Part shown: piece after piece, positions 50,334 through 59,206 of the stretch
Position numbering within the stretch: the stretch's first letter is position 1
Layout: the number at the start of each line of letters is the position of its first letter
Assembly: GCF_029338575.1 (NCBI RefSeq)
Contig: NZ_CP119992.1
Coordinates: 372,001-436,000, forward strand
Length of the DNA: 64,000 nucleotides
Reading direction: 5' to 3'
Origin: Halomarina halobia
Lineage (GTDB): Archaea; Halobacteriota; Halobacteria; Halobacteriales; Haloarculaceae
The notes under the pieces: generated by a model
The model's database searches: none
Seen by the model: only the letters and a program-made list of their open reading frames with translations
What the model was told of the DNA's origin: nothing
Made by a program: the position numbers and the translations under genes

Positions 50334-51395
50334 ATGCGAGCAGCAGTCCTCAAGGAGCACGGCGAACCGCTCGAGATCGAGGAGGTAGACGACCCGCAGG
50401 TCACCCCGGACGGGGCGATAGTCGAGATGGAGGCCTGTGGCATCTGTCGCTCCGACTGGCACGGGTGGCAGGGCGACTGGGACTGGCTCGGCATCCAGTC
50501 CGAGGAGGGGCAGATCCTCGGCCACGAACCGGCCGGTCACGTGATAGCGGTCGGGGAGAACGTCACGCGCTTCGCGGAGGGCGATCACGTCGCCATCCCG
50601 TTCAACCTCGGCGACGGCACCTGCATCGAGTGTCGCACGGGCCACGGCAACACCTGTGAGAACCTCATGCCGCTCGGCTTCGTAAAGGAGGTGCAGGGAG
50701 CGTTCGCCGAGGAGGTACACGTCCCGGCTGCGGACCAGAACCTCGTCGCACTCCCCGACGGCGTCTCGTCGGTCGACATGGCCGGCCTCGGTTGCCGGTT
50801 CATGACCGCGTTCCACGGGCTGGCCCACCGCGCCGACGTGGGCGCGGGCGACTGGGTGGCGGTCCACGGCTGCGGCGGCGTCGGCCTCTCCGCGGTCCAC
50901 ATCGCGGACGCGCTGGGCGCGAACGTCGTCGCCGTCGACCTCATCGACGAGAAGCTCGAGAGGGCGAAGACGCTCGGCGCGACCGAGACCGTCAACGCGG
51001 GCGACGTCGAGGACGTCCCCGGCGAGGTGCAGGCCATCACCGACCGCGGCGCGAACGTCTCCGTCGACGCGCTGGGCATCGCCACCACCTGCCAGAACTC
51101 CGTGCTGAGCCTCGGCCGCCGGGGGCAGCACCTCCAGATCGGCCTCACGACCGAGGACGAGCAGGGGATGGTCTCCCTCCCGACCGACGCGATGGTCATG
51201 CAGGAGATCGAGTTCATCGGCTCGCTGGGCATGCCGCCCACGCGCTACGACGAGATCTTCCGCATGGTCGCCACGGGCAAGCTCGACCCGAGCGCCGTCG
51301 TCAGTGAGACGGTCGGCCTGGAGGACGTCTCCGACAAGCTCGCGGCGATGACCGACTTCGAGACCGTCGGCATCCCCGTCATCGAGCGGTTCTGA
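50334..51395 (+). CDS. Zinc-dependent medium-chain alcohol dehydrogenase
   Basis: 353 residues from ATG 50334. Catalytic zinc ligands are Cys35 (ACGICRSDWHG), His64 and Glu65 (LGHEPAGHV) and Cys155 (GLGCRFMTAFH). The structural-zinc lobe reads DGTCIECRTGHGNTC: three Cys (97, 100, 108) with Asp94 in the first position, comparable to the Glu seen there in Sulfolobus ADH. A Rossmann glycine motif VHGCGGVGLSAVHIADALG follows, with VVAVD, whose Asp favours NAD(H). It oxidises an alcohol or polyol, or reduces an aldehyde. A TATA-like CTTATCAC lies about 26-34 nt before ATG. Confidence 0.92.
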   Translation: MRAAVLKEHGEPLEIEEVDDPQVTPDGAIVEMEACGICRSDWHGWQGDWDWLGIQSEEGQILGHEPAGHVIAVGENVTRFAEGDHVAIPFNLGDGTCIECRTGHGNTCENLMPLGFVKEVQGAFAEEVHVPAADQNLVALPDGVSSVDMAGLGCRFMTAFHGLAHRADVGAGDWVAVHGCGGVGLSAVHIADALGANVVAVDLIDEKLERAKTLGATETVNAGDVEDVPGEVQAITDRGANVSVDALGIATTCQNSVLSLGRRGQHLQIGLTTEDEQGMVSLPTDAMVMQEIEFIGSLGMPPTRYDEIFRMVATGKLDPSAVVSETVGLEDVSDKLAAMTDFETVGIPVIERF

Positions 51396-51425
51396 CGGTC
51401 GGTCGTCCGCGCCTCGCCGGTTCCG

Positions 51426-51430
51426 TTTTT
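51426..51430 (+). terminator. T-tract downstream of the dehydrogenase
   Basis: CCGTTTTTCG about 30 nt after the adh stop, in the gap shared with the convergent DUF4013 gene. Archaeal termination commonly uses such T-tracts. Confidence 0.35.
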
Positions 51431-51478
51431 CGTCGCGCCGATCACCGGTCGGGAGCGGATACGAGCGACGTGGGTGCG

Positions 51479-52438
51479 TCACCGTCGCCTGCGGAACTCG
51501 TCGGCGGCCGGGTCGTCGTCGGCGACCGTCGGATCGAGCTCCGTCGGCTCGGGGCGACTCCCGCGCCAGTCGGCCTCGGCCGCGGCGCGGGCGGAGGCCG
51601 TGTGGTCGAGCGACACCTCCGTGGCCGACTCGCGGTCGCCGTCCGCGTCGTCCCCCTCGCCCGCCTCGTCCGGGTCGTCGGCGAGCGCGGCGCTCGCCGC
51701 CCGCGCCAGGAGGTAGCGGGTGACCACGTTCAGGTGGAAGTGGACGACGACGCCGACGAGCAGCAGCGCGTAGAGCAACAGCGCGATCGGGACGAGCACG
51801 ACGACGACGCCCGCGGCCATCGCCCAGCCGACGACGTAGTCCTCGGTGAACGCGGCCGCGCGGACGGCCGAGAGGTCGAACGCCGCGCGAACGTCACCCT
51901 CCTGGGCGAACCTGACCGTCGCCACCGGGACGAGGTACGTCGCGAGGAGGCCGGCGAGCAGACCGAAGAGCAGCGAGAGCGCCCCCACGGTGTCGACGAC
52001 CGCGCCGAGTCCCTCGCCCGCGTCGATCGCCACCGTGAGCGCGGCGAGCCCCACGAGGGCGAGCGCGGGGAGCAGGTAGGCGACGACGACGCCGAGCGAC
52101 CGGACGGCGTCGGCGCGGACGAACGCGCGAACGGAGGGGGCGACCGGGCGCGGTTCGCCCGCCACCTCGCGGGCGACGCCGACCGCGTGTCCGCGAAACA
52201 TCGTCCGCACGACCAGCGAGAGGACGACCGAGAGCGCGAGCGCGGCGGCGAGCGTCAGCACGGAGGGGGAGGTCGCGTCCGCGGGCACGGCGTCGACCGT
52301 TTCGGCGGCGAGGGTGATCGCGGCGAAGAGGACGACGAGGTCGGAGACCGTCAGTACCAGTCGGAGGACGCAACCGAGCAGATACGACCCTGCGGCTGCG
52401 GTGCCGGAGAGCGGATACAGCAGGGCGTCGCGAAACAC
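51479..52438 (-). CDS. DUF4013-like multi-pass membrane protein
   Basis: 319 residues with about six hydrophobic segments, for example LVVLFAAITLAAETV, VLTLAAALALSVVLSLVV, VVVAYLLPALALVGLAALTV, AVVDTVGALSLLFGLLAGLLATYLV and VVVVLVPIALLLYALLLVGVVV. The layout GYxxRxxR..: 'RTMFRGHAVGVAREVAGEPRP' followed by two helical pairs parallels the neighbouring DUF4013 protein. The C-terminal ~60 residues are acidic and disordered. It is an apparent paralogue of the gene upstream (52476-53165), with a 37-nt gap. The function of the family is unknown to me. Confidence 0.7.
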   Translation of the reverse strand: MFRDALLYPLSGTAAAGSYLLGCVLRLVLTVSDLVVLFAAITLAAETVDAVPADATSPSVLTLAAALALSVVLSLVVRTMFRGHAVGVAREVAGEPRPVAPSVRAFVRADAVRSLGVVVAYLLPALALVGLAALTVAIDAGEGLGAVVDTVGALSLLFGLLAGLLATYLVPVATVRFAQEGDVRAAFDLSAVRAAAFTEDYVVGWAMAAGVVVVLVPIALLLYALLLVGVVVHFHLNVVTRYLLARAASAALADDPDEAGEGDDADGDRESATEVSLDHTASARAAAEADWRGSRPEPTELDPTVADDDPAADEFRRRR

Positions 52439-52475
52439 GACTGAAAAGTGAGTCAGGGGGGTGATAAACCCTGCT

Positions 52476-53165
52476 TCAGGCCGCGGGTCGGCCGGTCGGT
52501 TCCTCGGGGGCGGGTTCGATGGGGGTCGCCTCGCCCACGCCGCGTCCGTAGAGGTACGCCGTCACGACGCCGGCGTAGAACGTGATGGCGAGCCCGAGGA
52601 GCACCTGCACGCCGAGCAGCGAGAGGTCGAACAGGAGGTTCGAGACGCTCCCGGCGGCGACGCCCACGACGAGCGCGAGCAGCCACGCGACCGCGTAGGT
52701 GCTCGTCAGGGCGACGGGCCGGATCTCGCTGAACTGGAACGCGCTGCCCATCCTGCCCGTCCGCGCGAAGCGCGCCAGGCCGACGGGGAACACGTACCAG
52801 AGCGCGAGCACCAGGACGATGCCGACGACCGCGAGGATCGCACCGAGGATCCCACCCGCGAGGCCGCTGACGTTGGCGACGACGAGATCGGCACCCACCG
52901 CGACGACGACGAACACGACGGGGATGGCGAAGTAGCCGACGCCGATGAGGAACGCCTTCAGGCCGTCGGTGAAGAGGTTCCGCCACTCGTCGAACACGGG
53001 CGGTTCGTCGTCAGTGAGCGCCGCTCGGACGACCCGAACGGTGTACCCCGCGACGAGGAACGCCGGAATGACGAGGAAACTGAGGAACGACAGGACGGTC
53101 CCGATCAGAACGGTCCGGACCGCGCTGTCGCTCCGGCGCAGGTAGGTGAGTGCTTCGGTTATCAT
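52476..53165 (-). CDS. DUF4013 family membrane protein
   Basis: 229 residues from ATG 53165; a GTG three codons earlier (53174) is an alternative. The signature AGYTVRVVRAALTDDEPP with PVFDEWRNLFTDGLKAFLIG after the first helix identifies DUF4013. Hydrophobic helices are at about 20-45, 75-100, 105-130 and 150-210. Upstream, a TATA-like TTTATATTC on the minus strand (about 53265-53273) would give a leader near 80 nt. It and its downstream paralogue probably form a unit. The role is unknown. Confidence 0.8.
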   Translation of the reverse strand: MITEALTYLRRSDSAVRTVLIGTVLSFLSFLVIPAFLVAGYTVRVVRAALTDDEPPVFDEWRNLFTDGLKAFLIGVGYFAIPVVFVVVAVGADLVVANVSGLAGGILGAILAVVGIVLVLALWYVFPVGLARFARTGRMGSAFQFSEIRPVALTSTYAVAWLLALVVGVAAGSVSNLLFDLSLLGVQVLLGLAITFYAGVVTAYLYGRGVGEATPIEPAPEEPTGRPAA

Positions 53166-53343
53166 TGGATTCACCGTTGTACGACCCGAGCAGTGGGGCT
53201 CCCCTCGCGGGGAGGTAGACCCGTCACTCCGGGGTCATAATCAACGAGTACTGATTGTCGTACGAGAATATAAACTGTGTTGATAGCTAGCGGGAGGTTC
53301 TCCCCCGCTGTACGGTTCCGTCGGGCGAACGCCCGGTTCCCGC

Positions 53344-55536
53344 TCACCTCTCGACGATCCGACTACCGCCCGGCGGGAGGAACTCCTGGATCAGGTCGGG
53401 GCTCGCCACCTTCCGCACGAACGAGGTGTCGGCGAAGCGCTCGCGGAACTCGCGGTAGAGGAGCTTCGCGGCGTCGTTCTGGGCGTAGCGTCCGGGTTCG
53501 ACCCGGACGCTCGTCGCCGCGCGCGGCTCGATCGCGCTCGGCGGTCCGCCGATCACCCGGGTCTGTGGCTCGCACGCGATACCGACGCTCACCCCGACCG
53601 GCGTGTCCTCGTAGTAGGTGCGGTCGCCGCGGACCACGAACGACCCCTTCTCGACGTACTCGCCGCTCTCGGGGGTCTTCGACACCTGATCCGGGTGGAC
53701 CATGTAGACGTCCCCGGCGAAGTGGCCGTCCTTCCAGACCGAGGAGTAGGAGACGGCGAACTGGGCGGCCTCCTCGCGGCTCCGCTCGGGGACGTCCACG
53801 TCGCGGGCCGCCTCGCTCGGCTCGGTCGCCTTGAGGATCGTCACCGGCGCGCCGGGGGCCTGGGTGTGGAAGAACAGGTCGCCGCGCTCGGTGTACTTCT
53901 TCACGAGCTCCTCGTTCTGATCGGCGTTGCGCCCGCCGAGCACGAGGAAGCCGTCGCTCGTCCGGAACCAGCGGAAGCGCTCGTACCACTGCTCGTCGCG
54001 ACGGACGGGGATCGACGCCCGCGAGAGCCAGTCGACCGGCTCGTCCCCGCCCTCGTCTGCCTCGCCGTCTCCGTCCCCGTCGCCCGCGTCGCCGGCCTCC
54101 CACTCGTCGCGTCGCTCCCTCACGGCCGCGAGTTGCTCCCGGGTGTCCTCGATGGCCTCGAGCGCGCCCTCCTTCTTCTCCTCGACGCGCTTCGCCTCGC
54201 GGTACAGCCGGTCGGCGTTCTTCTCGACGCCCGTCGTCGCGTCGAGCGTGACCCGCGTCCCGTCGAGGTCGAGCGTGACGCGAGCGTTCGACCCGTCGAC
54301 GTCCTCGACGGCCTCGGCGGCGGCGATGCCGCGCTCCCTGCCCTCCTCGAAGCGGGCGGCGATGTCGTCCCACGGCACGTCCTCCTCGCGGGCCGACCGG
54401 ATCGCGGAGAGCACCTCGTCGACGAGGTCGTAGCGCGCGTAGAGCAGCTCCGCCCTCTCGCGCTCCTCCTGTGCCTGCTCGTCGAACCCCTCGATGGCCC
54501 CTTCCTGCTGGGCGACGATGCGCTCGTACTTCGCGATCTCCTCCTCGAAGTCGGGCCGCCCGCTCGCCCCCCCGCCGCCCGCGCCGTCCTCCTCCTCGTA
54601 GTGATAGAAGTAGTCGTCCAGGGCGGCGTTGAAGTTCGGGAAGGTCTCGGCGCGCTGGCCCTCCCGCTCCTCCAGGGGGAGCGGCGTCGCGTCCACGCGG
54701 ATCGGCTCCCGCTCCTCCTCGCCCGCGTCGCCCGCGTCACCGGCACCCTCCGCGCCGCCCTCGCTCCCGTCACCGCCACTCTCCGGGTCGGCGTAGTAGA
54801 CACGCGGATCGAACGCGCCCGTCCGGAGGGTCGTCTCCAGGCGCTCGACGGCGTCGAACAGGCGCGCGTAGTCCTCCTCGGCGGCGTCCGCGATGTCCTT
54901 CGTCTTCTCGACGCCCGCACGGGTGCAGAGCTCCTCGGCCCAGAGCCCGCCGAAGTTGAGCAGGGTGGCGAGCGTCCGCACCACGTCGGTGTCCGACTCC
55001 TCCATCCGCGCGGCGAACCCCTCCTCGTCGAGGGCGAAGGGATCGAGTCGGGCGGATGGGTACTCGTAGAGCGCGCCGGGGGCGACGGTGCGGGACTTCA
55101 GGCGGATCGTCTCCAGACAGCCCATCACCTCGCGGTTCTCGTCGAGGACGGCGATGTTACCCTCCCCGAACAGCTCCGCGACGACGTAGCTGTCGCCGTC
55201 GGGGCGCTCGAAGTGGAACGTGAGGATGCGGTCGAAGCCGAACTGCTCGACGCCCGCGAAGTCCGCGCCGGAGATACGATTGCGCAGCATCATCGCGAAG
55301 TTCGGGGGCCGGCCCGGCGCGTCGGGGACGCGCTCGGGGGCGACGAGGTGGGCGCGCTTCACGTCGCCCACCTCGACGAGCAGCTCCAGCCGTCCCTCGT
55401 CGTAGTCCCGGAGCTTGAGCCGCAGGAGGTCCTCGCCGTAGAGGTAGGCCTTGTCGACCTTCGCGCCCTCGTACGCCCCGAGCTCCGTGACGAGGGCCGC
55501 GCAGTCGACGCTCGTGAGTTCCCGCTTTCGATCCAT
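53344..55536 (-). CDS. rqcH: RqcH/NFACT family ribosome quality-control protein
   Basis: 730 residues from ATG 55536. NFACT-N domain (1-~210: MDRKRELTSVDCAALVTELG, AKVDKAYLYGEDLLRLKLRD, PPNFAMMLRNRISGADF). A low-complexity acidic insertion near 285-310 (Gly/Asp/Glu-rich) is followed by a coiled-coil and HhH region (about 380-520) and a C-terminal NFACT-R domain (about 555-690: WYERFRWFRTSDGFLVLGGRNADQNE, DLFFHTQAPGAPVTILK). RqcH/Rqc2 proteins bind split 60S/50S-nascent-chain-tRNA complexes and in bacteria add alanine tails. It lies 3.2 kb from pelota, which supports a joint ribosome-rescue role. Confidence 0.93.
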   Translation of the reverse strand: MDRKRELTSVDCAALVTELGAYEGAKVDKAYLYGEDLLRLKLRDYDEGRLELLVEVGDVKRAHLVAPERVPDAPGRPPNFAMMLRNRISGADFAGVEQFGFDRILTFHFERPDGDSYVVAELFGEGNIAVLDENREVMGCLETIRLKSRTVAPGALYEYPSARLDPFALDEEGFAARMEESDTDVVRTLATLLNFGGLWAEELCTRAGVEKTKDIADAAEEDYARLFDAVERLETTLRTGAFDPRVYYADPESGGDGSEGGAEGAGDAGDAGEEEREPIRVDATPLPLEEREGQRAETFPNFNAALDDYFYHYEEEDGAGGGGASGRPDFEEEIAKYERIVAQQEGAIEGFDEQAQEERERAELLYARYDLVDEVLSAIRSAREEDVPWDDIAARFEEGRERGIAAAEAVEDVDGSNARVTLDLDGTRVTLDATTGVEKNADRLYREAKRVEEKKEGALEAIEDTREQLAAVRERRDEWEAGDAGDGDGDGEADEGGDEPVDWLSRASIPVRRDEQWYERFRWFRTSDGFLVLGGRNADQNEELVKKYTERGDLFFHTQAPGAPVTILKATEPSEAARDVDVPERSREEAAQFAVSYSSVWKDGHFAGDVYMVHPDQVSKTPESGEYVEKGSFVVRGDRTYYEDTPVGVSVGIACEPQTRVIGGPPSAIEPRAATSVRVEPGRYAQNDAAKLLYREFRERFADTSFVRKVASPDLIQEFLPPGGSRIVER

Positions 55537-55712
55537 ACGGTGTCGTGAACGGGGAAGGCGAAAAGGCGTGTCGTTCTCCGCGGTGGCGATCACCCCGCTC
55601 TCGGGAGGCGATACGGCCCGTGGGGGCGATTCGTCGCCGCTCGCGATCGGTTCACCACCCTCGAGAGCGGTTCGCAACTGTTATGCGTGTGCGCGAACGA
55701 CGACCACAGGTA

Positions 55713-55907
55713 ATGGCTAAAGGTAAGGTCGCCTTCTTCAACGACACGGGCGGCTACGGTTTCATCGAGAGCGACGACGCGGACGACGACGTTTTCTTCC
55801 ACATGGAAGATGTTGGCGGTCCGGACCTCGAAGAGGGACAGGAAGTGGAGTTCGACATCGTGCAGGCCGACAAGGGCCCGCGCGCGAAGAACCTCCAGCG
55901 GCTGTAA
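55713..55907 (+). CDS. cspA: Cold-shock domain protein CspA
   Basis: 64 residues, the normal size of a single cold-shock domain. RNP1 is seen as GGYGFIESDD and RNP2 as DVFFHMEDV, with the N-terminal KGKVAFFNDTG and C-terminal FDIVQADKGPRAKNLQRL strands. It binds single-stranded RNA or DNA as a chaperone. ATG 55713 gives the standard MAKGKV start; a TATA-like GTTATGCG lies about 30 nt upstream, so the mRNA is nearly leaderless. It is divergent from rqcH. Confidence 0.95.
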   Translation: MAKGKVAFFNDTGGYGFIESDDADDDVFFHMEDVGGPDLEEGQEVEFDIVQADKGPRAKNLQRL

Positions 55908-55999
55908 CTCGGCGAGAGCAACTACGATCACCCTATTCTTTCGACGCCGACCGACGAGCGGCGCATAGAGTTTAGCGCCCCCCGCGCGAACGACGGGCC

Positions 56000-56626
56000 A
56001 TGCCCACGGAACTCCTCCCGGCCGTGTACGACCTCACGGTCGACGAGCGAAACGGCGCGCGCTACCGCGCGTTCCTCGTCGACGGCGAGACGCCCACCCT
56101 CTTCGACTGCGGCTTCCCCGACACGACGGACGCCCTGTTCGCGGAGATCGAGGCGACCGGCGTGACGCCCGAGCGGCTCGTCGTCACTCACGCCGACGGC
56201 GACCACGTCGGCGGCTTCGACGCGGTGGTCGAGCGCTACGGCGTCGAGACCTACCTCCCCGAGCAGAGCGACACGGGCGCGGCGTACGATCCGGATCACC
56301 GCTACGCCGACGGCGACCGCGTCGGCGACTTCGTCGCCGTCTACACGCCCGGCCACCGCGACGACCACCACGCGCTCGTCGACGAGGGACGATCGCTGGC
56401 CGTGCTGGGCGACGCGGCGAGCGGGTCGGACCAGCGCGGCCTCCCGGCGGGCTACTTCCTCCTCCCGCCCGCGGTCTACACCGACGACCTCCACCGGGCG
56501 GAGGCGTCCCTGGAGCGCCTCCTCGATTACGACTTCGACGCGGCCCTGCTCTACCACGGCGCGTCGGTCACCGAGGACGCGAGCGAGCGGCTGCGCGCGT
56601 TCGTCGAGTTCGCCGGACGGCCCTGA
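56000..56626 (+). CDS. MBL-fold metallohydrolase
   Basis: 208 residues. The metal-binding motif is VVTHADGDHVGGFDAVVE, a HxDGDH variant (first His, then Asp and His), with TPGHRDDHHALV and AVLGDAASG supplying later ligands and LYHGASV the final His. This matches glyoxalase-II-like members. The 'RYRAFLVDGETPTLFDCGFPDTTDALF' N-terminus is usual for the group. The substrate is unknown. It is the first of three hydrolase or oxidoreductase genes with loose spacing. Confidence 0.85.
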   Translation: MPTELLPAVYDLTVDERNGARYRAFLVDGETPTLFDCGFPDTTDALFAEIEATGVTPERLVVTHADGDHVGGFDAVVERYGVETYLPEQSDTGAAYDPDHRYADGDRVGDFVAVYTPGHRDDHHALVDEGRSLAVLGDAASGSDQRGLPAGYFLLPPAVYTDDLHRAEASLERLLDYDFDAALLYHGASVTEDASERLRAFVEFAGRP

Positions 56627-56714
56627 CGCGCCGCCGTCGACCCCCACCCTCCCCCAGCCGTCTCGAACCGCCGGGCGAACGCTTACCGACGTCTGGGGAC
56701 AAGGATCACGCGCC

Positions 56715-57350
56715 ATGACCGGGAACGATTCGCTCGTCGATATTCCCGTCGACGGCGCGGAGCTGGAGGGGGAACTCGCCGTCCCGCAGGAGGCCACTGG
56801 ACTCGTCGTCTTCTCCCACGGCAGCGGGAGCAGCCGCAAGAGCCCGCGCAACAACTTCGTCGCGGAGACGCTCCGCGAGCGCGGCCTCGGGACGCTCCTC
56901 TTCGACCTGCTCACCGAGGAGGAGGATCGGGTCTACGAGAACCGGTTCGACGTCCCGCTGCTGACCGACCGCCTCGTCGCCGTGACCGAGTGGCTCGACG
57001 GCCGGAGGGGGACGGCGGACCTCCGGTACGGCTATTTCGGGTCGAGCACGGGCGCGGCGTCGGCGCTGCGCGCCGCGGCGCGCCGGGAGGACGTCGGGGC
57101 GGTCGTCTCGCGCGGCGGGCGGGTGGACCTCGCCGCCGCCGTCCTCGACCGGATCACCGCGCCGACGCTGTTCGTCGTGGGCGGCGCGGACGCGCAGGTG
57201 CTCGACCTCAACCGGGAGGCGTACGACCACCTCGCCTGCGAGCGCGAACTCCACGTCGTCGAGGGGGCGGGCCACCTCTTCGAGGGGCCGGGCGAACTCG
57301 AGGAGGTCGCGGCCGCGGCCGCGGGCTGGTTCGCCGAGCACCTCGCCTGA
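56715..57350 (+). CDS. Alpha/beta hydrolase (dienelactone-hydrolase-like)
   Basis: 211 residues. The nucleophile elbow is YGYFGSSTGAASALRA (Ser in GSSTG), the oxyanion region is VVFSHGSGSSRKSPRNNFVAE, and the catalytic Asp and His lie in LFVVGGADAQVLDLN and VEGAGHLFEGPGELEE. This layout matches small cytosolic hydrolases near phosphoribosyl-transferase or dienelactone hydrolase families. The natural substrate is not known. It faces the flavoprotein gene, with stops 14 nt apart. Confidence 0.85.
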   Translation: MTGNDSLVDIPVDGAELEGELAVPQEATGLVVFSHGSGSSRKSPRNNFVAETLRERGLGTLLFDLLTEEEDRVYENRFDVPLLTDRLVAVTEWLDGRRGTADLRYGYFGSSTGAASALRAAARREDVGAVVSRGGRVDLAAAVLDRITAPTLFVVGGADAQVLDLNREAYDHLACERELHVVEGAGHLFEGPGELEEVAAAAAGWFAEHLA

Positions 57351-57364
57351 CGGGGAACTGCGGG

Positions 57365-58390
57365 TCAGCGCGCCGCGATCCGCGCGCCCGCGTCGAGCCC
57401 GCACCGCAGCGCCCGGTGGACGCGCCCCTCGCCGACGACCCAGTCGCCCGCGACGTAGAGCCCGTGGCCCTCGCAGCGGCGGTGGGCGTCGCCCTCGATA
57501 CCCGCATTCGGTAGCGCGTAGCGCCAGCCCCGGCCGTCGGTCCAGTCCGGGTCGGCGATCCGCCCGTCGTCGAGCAGGTCGGCGACGAGGCGGGCCGCGT
57601 CGGCCGTCACCGCGTCGGGGTCGTCCCCGAGGCGCTCGGCCGACCAGTCGGGGGCCATCTGCGCGATCAGCAGGCTCTCGCCGTCCGGGACGTGCCCGCG
57701 CTTCTCCTCCTCGCGGGAGACCCACCCGACCGGGTGCTCGCGGTCGGTGTTGACGAGCGCGTACCACGGCCGGTCGAGTTCGAAGCCGTAGTGCAGGACG
57801 GCCGAGTAGACGCTCCGGTAGTCCACGGCGGCGACGGCGTCGCGCACCTCCTCACGGAGGCCGTCGTCCCACGCCGTCCCGTCGAGCAGGGCCGCCGTCA
57901 GCGGCGCGGGCGGGGTGAGCAGGAGGGCGTCGTACGTCCCGAGGTTCCCGCCGTCGGCGTCGGCGAGCGTCCAGCCGCCCCCGTCGCGCTCGATCCCGCC
58001 GACACGCGTCTCCAGTTCGACGGTCGCGTCGGTCCGGTCGAGCAGCCGCCTCCCCAGCCCCGCGATTCCCGCCTCGTAGGTCCACTTGTGGTCGTCGTCG
58101 TCGCGCCCCTCCTCGATAGCCCCCGCCGCGTCGAACGTCCAGACGGGCGTCTCGACGTCGACGAGGGCCGGTGCGGCGAGGGTCTCCGTGACGAGCCGTG
58201 AGACCCGCGGGTCGTCCCCCTTGACGTAGTTCGCGCCGTAGTCGTAGCGACAGCCGTTCCTCCGCCGAGTCGCGGCCCGGCCGGAGACGTCGCTCGATCG
58301 CTCGAAGACGGTCACGTCGGCGTCCGCCCCGCGCAGGGCGTAGGCCGCGCCCGCCCCGGCCGCCCCCGCGCCGACGATGGCTACCTCCAT
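57365..58390 (-). CDS. FAD-dependent amine-oxidase-like (renalase-type) oxidoreductase
   Basis: 341 residues from ATG 58390. N-terminal FAD-binding motif VAIVGAGAAGAGAAYALRGADADVTVFE (Rossmann GxGxxG with acidic end), RRNGCRYDYGANYVKGDD, and C-terminal RCEGHGLYVAGDWVVGEGRVHRALRCGLDAG which closes the FAD site. The layout fits the renalase/NAD(P)/FAD-dependent protein group, often annotated 'deoxyribodipyrimidine photolyase-like' in bacteria. The substrate is unknown. No signal peptide. It runs convergent to the alpha/beta hydrolase. Confidence 0.85.
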   Translation of the reverse strand: MEVAIVGAGAAGAGAAYALRGADADVTVFERSSDVSGRAATRRRNGCRYDYGANYVKGDDPRVSRLVTETLAAPALVDVETPVWTFDAAGAIEEGRDDDDHKWTYEAGIAGLGRRLLDRTDATVELETRVGGIERDGGGWTLADADGGNLGTYDALLLTPPAPLTAALLDGTAWDDGLREEVRDAVAAVDYRSVYSAVLHYGFELDRPWYALVNTDREHPVGWVSREEEKRGHVPDGESLLIAQMAPDWSAERLGDDPDAVTADAARLVADLLDDGRIADPDWTDGRGWRYALPNAGIEGDAHRRCEGHGLYVAGDWVVGEGRVHRALRCGLDAGARIAAR

Positions 58391-58458
58391 GCGGGGAGTA
58401 CGGACGGGTCGGGCAAAAGCGTGGGTCCGCCGGGAGCGCGTGGATCGTCCCTCGCGGT

Positions 58459-59142
58459 TCAGGTGAGCCGGGCCGCGAAGTCCCGGAGGCGGGCCGCGCC
58501 GCCGCTGGTGAAGGGGATCCCGTGGCCCATGTAGATCGCGTCGAACGGCTCCGCGCGCGCGACGAGATCGCGGACGCTCTCGCGCATCCGTCGCCGGTCG
58601 TAGGAGTCCCCCCAGAAGGGGAGTTCGAGTTCGCCGTCGGTCTCCCAGAGCAAGTCCCCGACGAAGGCGACGCCGTCCTCGTGGACGTAGGTCGTGTGTC
58701 CGGGGTTGTGTCCCGGCGTGTGGTGGGCGGTGAACCCGCCGATCCGGTCGCCGTCGTCGACGATCCGGAGGTCGGCGTCCTCGGGGAGCGGGAACAGCTC
58801 GCGGGCGACGCGGTGGACCCAGCCCTTCGGGTGCGCGAGCGGCGGGTCCCAGCGCCCGGCGACGAGGTCGGCGTCGAGGCGGCCGAGGTAGACCGGCGCG
58901 TCGAGGTCGGCGTAGTCGAGCCCGCCGGTGTGGTCGAGGTCGTAGTGGGTGAGCAGGACGCGGTCCACCTCGGCGGGGGAATAGCCGGCGTCCGCGAGCT
59001 CCTCGCGGAGCGACCGCCGGGGGTAGCGAAGTCCGGTGTCGACCAGCGTCACCTCGCCGTCGTCGTGGACGTAGCCGTTCGCGTCGAGCGGCGCGGGCCA
59101 CCCGAGGTGGAGGAGGGCGGTGTCGGCGGAGAGTCGTTGCAC
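58459..59142 (-). CDS. MBL-fold metallohydrolase (glyoxalase-II-like)
   Basis: 227 residues. LLTHYDLDHTGGLDYA carries the HxDxDH metal motif; HHTPGHNPGHTTY and FVGDLLWETDGE supply the later His and Asp, and MGHGIPFTSGG the last His. The N-terminus LHLGWPAPLDANGYVHDDGEVTLVDTG is typical. It resembles quorum-lactonase/glyoxalase II-like hydrolases. A 68-nt gap separates it from the flavoprotein gene on the same strand, so it may be co-transcribed. Confidence 0.85.
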   Translation of the reverse strand: MQRLSADTALLHLGWPAPLDANGYVHDDGEVTLVDTGLRYPRRSLREELADAGYSPAEVDRVLLTHYDLDHTGGLDYADLDAPVYLGRLDADLVAGRWDPPLAHPKGWVHRVARELFPLPEDADLRIVDDGDRIGGFTAHHTPGHNPGHTTYVHEDGVAFVGDLLWETDGELELPFWGDSYDRRRMRESVRDLVARAEPFDAIYMGHGIPFTSGGAARLRDFAARLT

Positions 59143-59206
59143 GGCCCTCGATAGGGCATCCGAGGATTTAGGACGCGCGTTCGCGCCCGCTCGCTATCGC
59201 TCGCGA

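Noticed and set aside
53695..55548. 617-codon plus-strand frame opposite rqcH
   Set aside because: Antisense shadow; rqcH has full NFACT domains on the minus strand.
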